Shown piece by piece: positions 56,802-64,000 of a stretch of 64,000 nt of DNA. The stretch's first letter is position 1. Each line of letters begins with the position of its first letter. The DNA is taken from contig JBNJDE010000001.1 in assembly GCA_051744605.1 (NCBI GenBank), forward strand, positions 1-64,000, written 5' to 3'. The notes under the pieces are model-generated. The model was not told the origin of the DNA and made no database searches. It was given only the letters and a program-made list of their open reading frames with translations. The position numbers were made by a program, and so were the translations under genes. Origin of the DNA: Halanaeroarchaeum sp051744605 (lineage in GTDB: Archaea > Halobacteriota > Halobacteria > Halobacteriales > Halobacteriaceae).

Positions 56802-59054
56802 CTACTCTCGAACCGCGTCGAGGATCAACCGCTGTTCGACGCGTTTGACCTCGTGCTGGACGTCGCGCACGGCGTCGATGTTGGCGGAGATGGAGGAGAT
56901 GCCCTCCTCTGCCAGGAAGCGAACCATCTCGGGTTTCGACCCGGCCTGCCCACAGATGCTCGTGTCCACGTCGTGTTCGCGACAGGTGGCGATGGTCTGT
57001 TCGATGAGGCGGAGGACGGCGGGGTGCAACTCGTCGAAGCGGTCGGAGACGTTGCCGTTGTTGCGGTCGACCGCGAGCGTGTACTGGGTGAGGTCGTTGG
57101 TCCCGAAGGAGGCGAAGTCGATGCCTTCGGCGGCCATCTCCTCGATCATCATCGCACTCGCCGGCGTCTCGACCATCACGCCCCAGGTGCGCTTTTCCGG
57201 ATCGAGGCCCACTTCGGTCATCAACTCGCGGGCCGCAGCCACGTCTCGCTCGTCGTTCACGAGGGGGAACATGATCTCGACGTTGTCGTACCCCATCTCG
57301 TAGAGGCGTTTGAACGCCTGCAGTTCGTGTTTGAACAGGTCGGGTTCGGTGAGCGACCGACGGATCCCCCGATAGCCGAGCATCGGGTTGTGTTCGTGGG
57401 GTTCGTCCTCGCCGCCCTCGAGCTGGCGGAACTCGTCGGTCGGGGCGTCGAGTGTTCTGACGCGCACGGGTCGCGGGTAGAACTCGTCCGCGACGCCGCG
57501 GACGCCCTCGACGATCTCGTCGACGTAAGCCCGTTCGCCGTGGTCGGCGATGTAGCGTTCGGGCGTCTTGTTCGTCGAGAGGATCATATGCTCCAGGCGC
57601 AGCAGACCGACGCCGTCCGCGCCGGTCGCGGCGGCCCGTTCGGCGGCCTCTGGGATGGAGACGTTGACCTTGACCTCGGTCGCTGTCATCGGTTTCACCG
57701 GTGTCTTCGGCCGTGCTTCCTCGATAGGTTCGCGTTCGGTCACGGATTCGGGACGGCCCTCCGTGATAACCCCTCTATCGCCGTCGATGGTGACGATCTG
57801 GTCGTCCCGAAGGGTATCGGTCCCGTTCCCGCAACCGACGACGGCGGGGACACCGAGTTCGCGCGAGACGATCGCCGCGTGACTGGTCATGCCGCCTTCG
57901 TCGGTGACGATCCCGGCCGCTCGTTTCATCGCCGGGACCATATCCGGGGTCGTCATCTCCGTGACGATGATGTCCCCTTCGCCGACCTTGTCTAGCTGGT
58001 CCAGTTTGTCGACGATGCGGACCGCACCCGAGGCGATGCCCGGACTGGCACCGAGGCCGGAGAGGAGTTCCTCGCCGTTACCGTCCTCCGAAACGGCCGC
58101 CTGGGTCTCGTCGGAGATGGTGGTGATCGGACGCGACTGGAGCATGTACACGTCGCCGTCGACGATCGCCCATTCGACGTCCTGTGGGGTTCCGTAGTGG
58201 TCTTCGACCCGCCGGCCGAGAGCCACGAGGTCGGAAAGTTCGTCGTCGGTGAGCACGCGTGCGGTGCGTTTGTCGTCGGGCACCTCCCGCTCGACGGTCT
58301 CCCCGGAGTCGGCGTCCCGCTCCATCATGATCTTCTTGTCGGCGATGGTCACGTCCTCGACGACCTCGCTCTCGCGATCGACGACGTAGTTGTCGGGCGA
58401 GACGGATCCTGAGACGACGGCCTCACCGAGCCCCCAGGCCGCCTCGACGATGACCTTGGGGGCCCCGGTCGAGGGATGGCTCGTGAACATCACGCCGCTC
58501 TTCTCGGCGTCGACCATCTGCTGGACGACGACCGCGATGTTCACGACGTCGTGTTCGAAGCCCTTCTGCTGGCGATAGTAGATGGCCCGCTGTGTGAACA
58601 GCGACGCCCAGCAGCGTTTCACCCTGTCGACGAGGTCGTCGCGCTCGACGTTCAGGTAGGTGTCCTGTTGGCCGGCGAAGCTCGCGTCCGGGAGGTCCTC
58701 TGCGGTCGCCGAGGACCGAACGGCGACGAACGCCTCCCCGTCTCCCAGGGCGTCGTACGCGGACTCGATCTCCTCGTGGAGCTCGTCCGGCATCGGCGTC
58801 TCGAGGATGAGACTCTTGGCGTGCGCCTCGGCCTCTGCGAGTGCCGCCGAGTCCTCCGTGTCCACGTCGACGGACTCGAACAGTTCCTCGTCGATGCCCG
58901 TCTCCTCGATGAAGTCACGATACGTTCCTGCAGTCACGACGAACCCCGGCGGTACCGGGAGGCCTGCATCCGTCATCTCCCCGAGTGAGGCCCCTTTACC
59001 GCCGACGAGGTCGATGTCGTCGGCTCGGATGTCTTCCAGCCAGCGTACAGCCAT
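56802..59054 (-). CDS. ppsA: Phosphoenolpyruvate synthase
   Basis: 750 residues from MAVRWLEDI. The nucleotide-binding domain (VGGKGASLGEMTDAGLPVPPGFVVTA, VRSSATAEDLPDASFAGQQDT), the phospho-His domain GGMTSHAAIVSRELGVPAVVGCG (His near 391) and the PEP barrel with GVGLLRLEHMIL, RTLDAPTDEFRQLEGGED, ASFGTNDLTQYTLAVDRNNG and SICGQAGSKPEMVRFL are complete. It converts pyruvate and ATP to PEP, the first step of gluconeogenesis from pyruvate. A TATA-like CTTTATG (minus strand 59081-59087) 30 nt upstream supports this start over an in-frame Met 19 codons earlier. Confidence 0.95.
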   Translation of the reverse strand: MAVRWLEDIRADDIDLVGGKGASLGEMTDAGLPVPPGFVVTAGTYRDFIEETGIDEELFESVDVDTEDSAALAEAEAHAKSLILETPMPDELHEEIESAYDALGDGEAFVAVRSSATAEDLPDASFAGQQDTYLNVERDDLVDRVKRCWASLFTQRAIYYRQQKGFEHDVVNIAVVVQQMVDAEKSGVMFTSHPSTGAPKVIVEAAWGLGEAVVSGSVSPDNYVVDRESEVVEDVTIADKKIMMERDADSGETVEREVPDDKRTARVLTDDELSDLVALGRRVEDHYGTPQDVEWAIVDGDVYMLQSRPITTISDETQAAVSEDGNGEELLSGLGASPGIASGAVRIVDKLDQLDKVGEGDIIVTEMTTPDMVPAMKRAAGIVTDEGGMTSHAAIVSRELGVPAVVGCGNGTDTLRDDQIVTIDGDRGVITEGRPESVTEREPIEEARPKTPVKPMTATEVKVNVSIPEAAERAAATGADGVGLLRLEHMILSTNKTPERYIADHGERAYVDEIVEGVRGVADEFYPRPVRVRTLDAPTDEFRQLEGGEDEPHEHNPMLGYRGIRRSLTEPDLFKHELQAFKRLYEMGYDNVEIMFPLVNDERDVAAARELMTEVGLDPEKRTWGVMVETPASAMMIEEMAAEGIDFASFGTNDLTQYTLAVDRNNGNVSDRFDELHPAVLRLIEQTIATCREHDVDTSICGQAGSKPEMVRFLAEEGISSISANIDAVRDVQHEVKRVEQRLILDAVRE

Positions 59055-59173
59055 GTGACATCCTAGTTGACTGCAATCTCCATAAAGAAGGTTGCGCACG
59101 GCGAGTGACAAACATTGCCGCTACGGCCAGGCCGTGACGGGTGTTTTTTGTGAGCTGCTCTCCTTCCACCGCT

Positions 59174-59593
59174 ATGGAATCACGACGCGCACTCGCGTGG
59201 TCCGCCCGGTACTTCCTGATCAGCGCGGTCTTCGCGCTCGTCGGCGCGGTGCTGGTCGGTGCCGGCGTGGGGTACGGCGGGCTACAGGCGTGGACTATCT
59301 ACCAGCAGACGGGTGACGCGGTGGGGGCAACCCAGGGTGTCGCGGTCTATCTCGTGCTCGCGCTCGTCGGCATCCTCGTGTGGCGCTTCGGGAAGGCGTT
59401 CGCCCTCTATGCGACCCTGACCGGCGCCGTCGAGGAGCAACTCAGTGACACGTTCGACACCGAACACGTGAAAAGCGACATCGTCGCCATCCTCGACGAC
59501 CGTCTCGCCGACATGCAACAGGACCTCCAGTCGGTCAACCGCGAGATCCGTGACGTGAAAAACGAATCCGAGTTCGAGTTTCAGCGCGAGTAG
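59174..59593 (+). CDS. Membrane protein of unknown function with C-terminal helical region
   Basis: 139 residues from MESRRALAWSARYFLI; an upstream Met (59141) is in the promoter region. Two hydrophobic segments (YFLISAVFALVGAVLVGAGV and GVAVYLVLALVGILVWRFG) are followed by a cytoplasmic coiled-coil-like tail (VEEQLSDTFDTEHVKSDIVAILDDRLADMQQDLQSVNREIRDVKNES). It has no recognisable domain. It starts 120 nt from ppsA (divergent). Confidence 0.65.
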   Translation: MESRRALAWSARYFLISAVFALVGAVLVGAGVGYGGLQAWTIYQQTGDAVGATQGVAVYLVLALVGILVWRFGKAFALYATLTGAVEEQLSDTFDTEHVKSDIVAILDDRLADMQQDLQSVNREIRDVKNESEFEFQRE

Positions 59594-59610
59594 GTGGCGC
59601 GCCGCCGTTT

Positions 59611-60555
59611 TCAGCTCACTTCGAGGATGTCGTCGCCGTCCGGTTCCGGAACGACCAGTTCGCCGTCGAGCGCCGTCGTCGCCGTCCCACCCACACGAAC
59701 GGTCTCGTCCACGCGAACCCGCACGCGTCCGGGCCGGTCGAGGAAATCCCCCTGTTCGAACCGGAGTTCGTCAGGCATCCCGTCGGCAACACTGACGTCG
59801 CTTCCGCCAGGTGCCGACCCGCCACCGTCGAAGGCACCGACGTATCGGAGGTACGCGCCGGTCGCACCGCTCGCCGTTCCCGTCACCGGATCCTCGGAGA
59901 CCCCGGCGCCGGGGACGAAGGCCCGACCGTGCACGGTCGAATTCGATTCGAGCGTATCGAAGGTGAACGCGTAGACACCGACCGCGTCCACCCGCGCTGC
60001 CAGCGCGTCGACCGCCCCGTCGTCGGGGTCCGCCCGTCCGAGCTCTTCGAGGAAGTTGACCGGGACGACGAGGAACGGCAACCCGGTACTGGTGACCGCG
60101 AGTGGCAGGTCGTCACGGACCGCTTCGATGGCCTCGGCGCGGATGCCCAGCGCCGACGCGACCTCGGCCGTGTCCAGATCCACCGTTCGAACCGTTGGCT
60201 CGGATTGGGTCATCCAGGCCGTCCCGTCCTCCTCGACAGCCACGTCGAGGACGCCGACGTTCGTCTCGATGGTGAAATCGCCGGTGACCGTGCCCCTCTC
60301 CGCGAGGTGGACGAGGCTCGCGATGGTCGCGTGCCCACAGAGGTCGACCTCCGTGGTCGGCGTGAAGTAGCGAAGCCGCCTGTCAGCCCGAGTCGAAGGG
60401 TGGACGAACGCCGTCTCGCTCGCGCCGATTTCACTCGCGATGGCCTGCATCTGGCCCTCGTCGAGTCCCTCGGCATCCGGGACGACGCCCGCGGGATTGC
60501 CGGCGTAGGGCTCGTCGGTGAAGGCGTCGACGATGAGCCCCCGTGTCTCGTTCAT
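59611..60555 (-). CDS. PhzF-family isomerase-like protein
   Basis: 314 residues from MNETRGLIVDAFTDEPYAGNPAGVV. The PhzF family pattern is clear: the N-terminal DAFTxxPYAGNPAGVV, EIGASETAFVHPS (catalytic Glu), RYFTPTTEVDLCGHATIA and the C-terminal VHGRAFVPGAGVSEDPVTGTASG. The fold is a diaminopimelate epimerase-like pair of domains; substrates of most homologues are unknown. A TATA at 60617-60624 (minus strand TATATAGTATAC region) predicts a leader of about 35 nt. Confidence 0.88.
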   Translation of the reverse strand: MNETRGLIVDAFTDEPYAGNPAGVVPDAEGLDEGQMQAIASEIGASETAFVHPSTRADRRLRYFTPTTEVDLCGHATIASLVHLAERGTVTGDFTIETNVGVLDVAVEEDGTAWMTQSEPTVRTVDLDTAEVASALGIRAEAIEAVRDDLPLAVTSTGLPFLVVPVNFLEELGRADPDDGAVDALAARVDAVGVYAFTFDTLESNSTVHGRAFVPGAGVSEDPVTGTASGATGAYLRYVGAFDGGGSAPGGSDVSVADGMPDELRFEQGDFLDRPGRVRVRVDETVRVGGTATTALDGELVVPEPDGDDILEVS

Positions 60556-60907
60556 GGGCAGTTTGTTCGGCGGAATCGTGTTGAACCCATCGGGTCGGAC
60601 CACGGACAGATGTATACTATATAGCTCATGTGTATACTCTCAGATGGTGGCGAATACAACAATAGCTAAGTAGGTTCGGAATCCGGGTCAACATGGGTGT
60701 CAGAGGCACGGTCCGGTCGGAACTCCTCCCCTCCCACCGCACTCCCCCATCGTCTCCGGCCGCCCGTCCGACGCACCCATTTTGTATTCCCCCGTCTCCT
60801 CTTTCCAGTGTCCATGGCGAGCCTCGGGCCCCGTCGTGTGCCGAATCGGGGTGGATGTCAAAGCAGTTAATGCGAGTCGTGGCGTTGGTCGGGCGTGGTG
60901 ACCGAGC
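60556..60907. promoter_or_regulatory. 352-bp divergent region between PhzF and the phosphoribosyltransferase
   Basis: TGTATACT occurs twice exactly 20 bp apart (60611-60618 and 60631-60638), i.e. on one face of the helix, flanking the AT-rich TATATAGC of the phzF-side promoter. On the right, AGTTAATGC (about 60864-60872) may be the TATA of the phosphoribosyltransferase gene, with its ATG at 60908. The 200 bp between are pyrimidine-rich on the plus strand and show no gene or RNA I can support; short open frames there have no homology. Confidence 0.45.
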
Positions 60908-61606
60908 ATGTCTGATCTCCCCGAGGAGTTCTCCTGTACTGTCACGAACTGGGAGTACATCTACGGCCTCGCGCGGGACGTAAGCGACCAGGTGAAAGCG
61001 GCCGACTTCGAACCCGACGTCATCGTGGCACTGGCCCGCGGTGGCTGGTTCGCGGGCCGCGTCCTGTGTGACTTCCTCGGCCTCGACGATCTGACCAGTC
61101 TGAAGATGGAACACTACGTGGGGACCGCCGAACAGAGCGGGTCGCCGGAGATCCGCTATCCGATGCCCGAAGGGTCGGTCGAGGGCAAGGACGTCCTGAT
61201 CGTCGACGATATCGCAGACACCGGCGGGTCCATCGAACGGGCCTACGAGTACGTGACCGACCGGGACGCGGGCGAGGTCCAGACCGCGACCCTGCAGTTA
61301 CTCCAGACCAGCGAGTTCGAACCCGATTTCGTCGGAGAACGCCTCGAACAGTGGGCCTGGATCGTCTACCCCTGGAACTTCATCGAGGACATGGTCGACC
61401 TCATCAGCGGGGTCATGGCGAAGGCCGACGACCCGCCGTACACCAGCGACGATATCCGTCACCTGCTCACGGCGTATCACGACATCGAACGGATCGAGAT
61501 GGAGATCGCCCAGCCCGACCGTCTCGGCGAAGTCCTCGACGAGATGGAACGGCGCGACGTGGTCGAACGGGTCGACGAGGACGCCTGGGCACTGCTCGAC
61601 GACTGA
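60908..61606 (+). CDS. Purine-type phosphoribosyltransferase with C-terminal winged-helix-like extension
   Basis: 232 residues. The N-terminal 150 residues are a type I phosphoribosyltransferase: FEPDVIVALARGGWFAGRVL and the PRPP loop DVLIVDDIADTGGSI (about residues 95-110). This is the archaeal gpt/hpt-like group that makes nucleotides from hypoxanthine, guanine or xanthine. The C-terminal 70 residues (TSDDIRHLLTAYHDIERIEMEIAQPDRLGEVLDEMERRDVVERV) look like a winged helix. Position next to MTA phosphorylase supports purine salvage. A regulatory PRTase is possible. Confidence 0.85.
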   Translation: MSDLPEEFSCTVTNWEYIYGLARDVSDQVKAADFEPDVIVALARGGWFAGRVLCDFLGLDDLTSLKMEHYVGTAEQSGSPEIRYPMPEGSVEGKDVLIVDDIADTGGSIERAYEYVTDRDAGEVQTATLQLLQTSEFEPDFVGERLEQWAWIVYPWNFIEDMVDLISGVMAKADDPPYTSDDIRHLLTAYHDIERIEMEIAQPDRLGEVLDEMERRDVVERVDEDAWALLDD

Positions 61607-61680
61607 GCCCGACTGAAGCCCGGGTCCCGTCCGCCCTATCGAACGGAATCATTTTCCCGCCCGTCCCGACAACTAGCGGT

Positions 61681-62535
61681 ATGCTCGGGTTCATCGGTGG
61701 CAGCGGCATCTACGACGCCCTGCCCCTGCAGAACGTCCGCGAAGAGCGCGTCGAAACGCCCTACGGGTCGCCGAGTGCGCCGGTGACCGTCGGCGAGTTC
61801 GAGGACACCGGCACAGACGTGGCGTTCATCCCGCGTCACGGGGTGGACCACCAGTACTCACCGACCGACGTTCCCTACCGGGCGAACATCTACGCCCTCA
61901 AGCAACTCGGCGTGGAACGCGTCCTCGCCAGCAACGCGGTCGGCAGCCTCCGCGAGGACCTCCCCCCGCGGAGTCTCGTCGTCCCGGACCAGACCTTCGA
62001 CCGGACCCGGCACCGCGAACAGACGTTCTTCGGGGATGGTATCGTCGTCCATCAGTCACAGCCGGACCCGTTCTGTCCGCACCTCTCCGGAATCCTCGCC
62101 GAGGCGGCCCGGGAGGCCACGGATGCCCAGGTCGAGGAGGGTGGCACGTACGTCTGTATCGAGGGACCGCAGTTCTCCACGCGGGCGGAGAGCGAGTTCT
62201 ACCGCGAGCAGGGCTGGGACGTCATCGGCATGACCGCCGTCCCGGAGGCCAAACTCGCCCGCGAAGCCGAACTCTGCTATGCGACCGTCACTGGGGTCAC
62301 CGACTACGACGTCTGGAACGAGGACAGCGAGGTGACCCTCGAGGAGGTGCTGGAGAACGCCGCGCACAACGAGGATCTGATCAAGCGAACCGTCGAAGCC
62401 GCGATCCGAAGCATGCCAGAGGGACGTGAGTGCGGGTGTGAGACGGCACTCGAGGGATCGATCAACACGCCGAAAGCTGCCGTCCCCGAGGAGACCCTGG
62501 ACCGGGTCTCGCTCTTCGTCGACGACTACCTCTGA
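61681..62535 (+). CDS. S-methyl-5'-thioadenosine phosphorylase / purine nucleoside phosphorylase
   Basis: 284 residues from MLGFIGGSGIYDALPL. The MTAP/PNP family marks are GGSGIYD, FIPRHGVDHQYSPTDVPYRANIYALK, ASNAVGSL, EGPQFSTRAES and IGMTAVPEAKLAREAELCYA with VTDYD. It phosphorolyses MTA (or inosine/guanosine) to the base and methylthioribose-1-phosphate. The GM(T)AVPEAKL and ATVTGVTDYD blocks are MTAP-like, so MTA is the likely main substrate. It follows the phosphoribosyltransferase by 75 nt and overlaps the scpA 3' end by 10 nt. Confidence 0.93.
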   Translation: MLGFIGGSGIYDALPLQNVREERVETPYGSPSAPVTVGEFEDTGTDVAFIPRHGVDHQYSPTDVPYRANIYALKQLGVERVLASNAVGSLREDLPPRSLVVPDQTFDRTRHREQTFFGDGIVVHQSQPDPFCPHLSGILAEAAREATDAQVEEGGTYVCIEGPQFSTRAESEFYREQGWDVIGMTAVPEAKLAREAELCYATVTGVTDYDVWNEDSEVTLEEVLENAAHNEDLIKRTVEAAIRSMPEGRECGCETALEGSINTPKAAVPEETLDRVSLFVDDYL

Positions 62536-63452
62536 GACTGGTCGGATTCGGTCGTGTTTGCCTCGTCTGGGGCGTCGGTTTCGTCCTCCGCAGGGGACCC
62601 GTCGCCGAACGCCACGTCCGGGTCCGCATCCGGGTCGATGATCCAGAGGTCGCCGAAGAGGTCGTCCTGCTGGAGGTAGACGTCGCCCCGGTGGGAGAGG
62701 AACAACAGGGCGAGAAACGACTCGATACGCGTCCCCGCGGCGTCGGCGATCTCCTCGAAGAGGACCTCCGTGCGCCCCTTCTGATAGGCCAGCTCCAGTT
62801 GCGACCAGACGGCTTCGATGAGGGCGTCGATGTCCTCCTGGTGGGTCGTACCGGTGACGTCGTCCGTGTCCGGTTCGCCCTCCATCCGCATGTCGTCGCC
62901 AGAGCGGTAATCGAGGGTCTGGACGCCGCGACTGAACCCGCTCGGGGACTCGCTCGTGTCGTAGGAGCGCGACTCCTTCCACCAGGTCCCGCGCTCGGCC
63001 TTCCGCAGGTCCCTGACGAGTTCGTCCAGGGTCATCGGGGTGCCGCGGGCGGTCTTGCGGTCGAGTCGCCGCTCCATCTCGCTCTCGAGTGCCGCGATGG
63101 GGTCGCCGGCGGGCCCGTCGAAGGCGTCGTCGTCCCAATCCTCCTCCCAGGGCGGGGCTGGCTCGATCTCGTCGTCCGTCTCCGCCTCCTCGTCGTCGTC
63201 CGACAGCATCACGTCGCTTTTCATCCGGAGGAGGACGCTCGCGTAGAACAGTGCCCGTCCCGACGTCCGAAGGTCCCCGTCGTCCAGGGCCGCGAGGAAC
63301 TCGTCGGTCACCGTGACGATGTCGACGTCCCAGGGGTCGATGTCCCCCTGCTTCGCCAGTTGGACGAGCAGTTCGACGGGCTCGACGTCCCCGTCGTCCT
63401 CGTTCGTGGGGTCGGGATCCGGTGGCCGGGCCACGTCGACGCCGTCAGTCAT
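62526..63452 (-). CDS. scpA: Segregation and condensation protein A (kleisin)
   Basis: 308 residues. The N-terminal kleisin region (PVELLVQLAKQGDIDPWDVDIVTVTDEFLAAL and FYASVLLRMKSDVML) is the typical ScpA start that binds the SMC neck. A long acidic middle (about 85-125, Asp/Glu-rich) follows. The C-terminal winged helix (TEVLFEEIADAAGTRIESFLALLFLSHRGDVYLQQDDLFGDLWI) binds the SMC head. The ATG overlaps the smc stop by 8 nt, so the two condensin subunits are translated together. It ends inside the MTA phosphorylase 3' end. Confidence 0.94.
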   Translation of the reverse strand: MTDGVDVARPPDPDPTNEDDGDVEPVELLVQLAKQGDIDPWDVDIVTVTDEFLAALDDGDLRTSGRALFYASVLLRMKSDVMLSDDDEEAETDDEIEPAPPWEEDWDDDAFDGPAGDPIAALESEMERRLDRKTARGTPMTLDELVRDLRKAERGTWWKESRSYDTSESPSGFSRGVQTLDYRSGDDMRMEGEPDTDDVTGTTHQEDIDALIEAVWSQLELAYQKGRTEVLFEEIADAAGTRIESFLALLFLSHRGDVYLQQDDLFGDLWIIDPDADPDVAFGDGSPAEDETDAPDEANTTESDQSQR

Positions 63453-64000
63453 CGGCGATCAGCTCCCGCTGGGCGGCCAGATCGATGCCGGTGACGGCGC
63501 TGACGTTCTCGTCCTGCATGGTCACGCCGATGGCCCGCTCGGAGCGTTCGAGCATCGCCGAGCGGTGGGAGACGACGACGAACTGGGCCTCCGTGGCGAG
63601 TTCGTCGACCATTTCGCCGACCCGTTCGGCGTTCGCCGCGTCGAGGAAGGCGTCGACCTCGTCGAGCGCGTAGAACGGCGCCGGGTTGTACCGCTGGATG
63701 GCGAAGATAAAGGCGAGGGCGGTGAGGGACTTCTCGCCGCCGGACATCGCGTCCAGGCGCTGGATGGGTTTATCGCCCGGTTGCGCACGCATGGTGAGGC
63801 CCCCGTCGAAGGGGTCGGCCGGATTCTCGAGGACGAGTTCGCCGGTCCCGTCGGAGAGGCGCTGGAAGATGTCCTCGAACTGCTCGTTGATGGCCTCGTA
63901 CGCCTCCATGAACGTCTCCTTTTTCAGCCGGTCGTACTTCTCGATGCGCTCCTGGATGGCGTCCCGTTCCGCCACGAGTTCGTCTTTGCGGCCCTCGAGA
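63445..64000 (-). CDS. smc: Chromosome segregation protein SMC, C-terminal part
   Basis: Cut by the right end of the window; about 185 residues of the C-terminal head are visible. They show the end of the coiled coil (AIQERIEKYDRLKKETFMEAYEAINEQFEDIFQRL), the ABC signature MSGGEKSLTALAFIFAIQ, Walker B FYALDEVDAFLDAAN and the His-switch VVVSHRSAML. Together with ScpA this forms the condensin ring that compacts and separates chromosomes. The stop overlaps the scpA start by 8 nt. Confidence 0.95.
   Translation of the reverse strand, partial: LEGRKDELVAERDAIQERIEKYDRLKKETFMEAYEAINEQFEDIFQRLSDGTGELVLENPADPFDGGLTMRAQPGDKPIQRLDAMSGGEKSLTALAFIFAIQRYNPAPFYALDEVDAFLDAANAERVGEMVDELATEAQFVVVSHRSAMLERSERAIGVTMQDENVSAVTGIDLAAQRELIADD

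Noticed and set aside
60693..60983. Short rightward frame in the PhzF/phosphoribosyltransferase gap
   Set aside because: Rich in Pro/Ser/Arg/His without acidic bias, overlaps the phosphoribosyltransferase start out of frame, no homology.
1..64000. tRNA, rRNA, insertion sequence, integrase or phage signal
   Set aside because: I scanned for the T-loop GTTCRANNC pattern, transposase motifs and terminal repeats and found none I can defend; a covariance-model search would be needed to exclude an intron-containing tRNA.

Overview
The window is a piece of a haloarchaeal chromosome (class Halobacteria). It is GC-rich and its proteins are strongly acidic. Many genes have a TATA-like box 26-30 nt before the start codon, which suggests leaderless mRNAs. 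Marker families include CetZ tubulin, thermosome, LonB, TFB, HVO_0758-type zinc finger and archaeal DHQ synthase II. I cannot name the genus. I see no tRNA, rRNA, CRISPR array, insertion sequence or phage gene. Genes are tightly packed, many with 4-nt ATGA/GTGA overlaps.

Layout. 1-1.7 kb: end of an alkaline-phosphatase-superfamily enzyme and a CetZ tubulin. 1.8-10.5 kb: one 8-gene operon with a TadA/PilB-type ATPase, a PilC/TadC-type membrane platform, a coiled-coil protein and five single-span proteins; four of these at the 3' end have pilin-like or pseudopilin-like N-termini and one of them has 958 residues. 10.5-16.2 kb: small conserved proteins, an MFS carrier, a GT81-like glycosyltransferase, a Nudix hydrolase and Hsp20. 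16.2-24.4 kb: radical SAM/HhH protein, TRAM protein, Cys-cluster protein, HTH regulator, DoxX, methyltransferase, GT2, amidohydrolase and a glycosylated secreted protein. 24.6-30.5 kb: a protein-quality and NAD block (third thermosome subunit, SAM hydrolase, NadM, LonB, CPBP protease).

30.5-38.7 kb is an aromatic amino acid block: trpCBA, the archaeal ADH synthase and 3-dehydroquinate synthase II (the DKFP route into shikimate), and 3-dehydroquinate dehydratase translated in tandem with a TFB gene. An alkyltransferase homologue lacking its catalytic cysteine lies divergently beside trpC. 39-46 kb: DUF84 NTPase, a glycosyltransferase-flippase fusion and a TAXI-type TRAP importer with its DUF1850 partner.

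46-64 kb: a two-HTH regulator, an SPFH/NfeD pair, pyruvate kinase, an MFS carrier, MetRS, a LiaF-like and a YqaA-like membrane protein, MfnA, PEP synthase, a PhzF protein, purine salvage (phosphoribosyltransferase with a possible winged helix, then MTA phosphorylase), and the condensin pair ScpA and SMC (SMC cut by the window end). Pyruvate kinase and PEP synthase, catalysing opposed PEP/pyruvate steps, lie 6 kb apart.

The most notable items are the pilus-like secretion operon, the PAHR alkyltransferase-like protein, palindromes before trpC and the HTH regulator, a hairpin covering the tfb ribosome binding site, and a possible 13-residue leader peptide.
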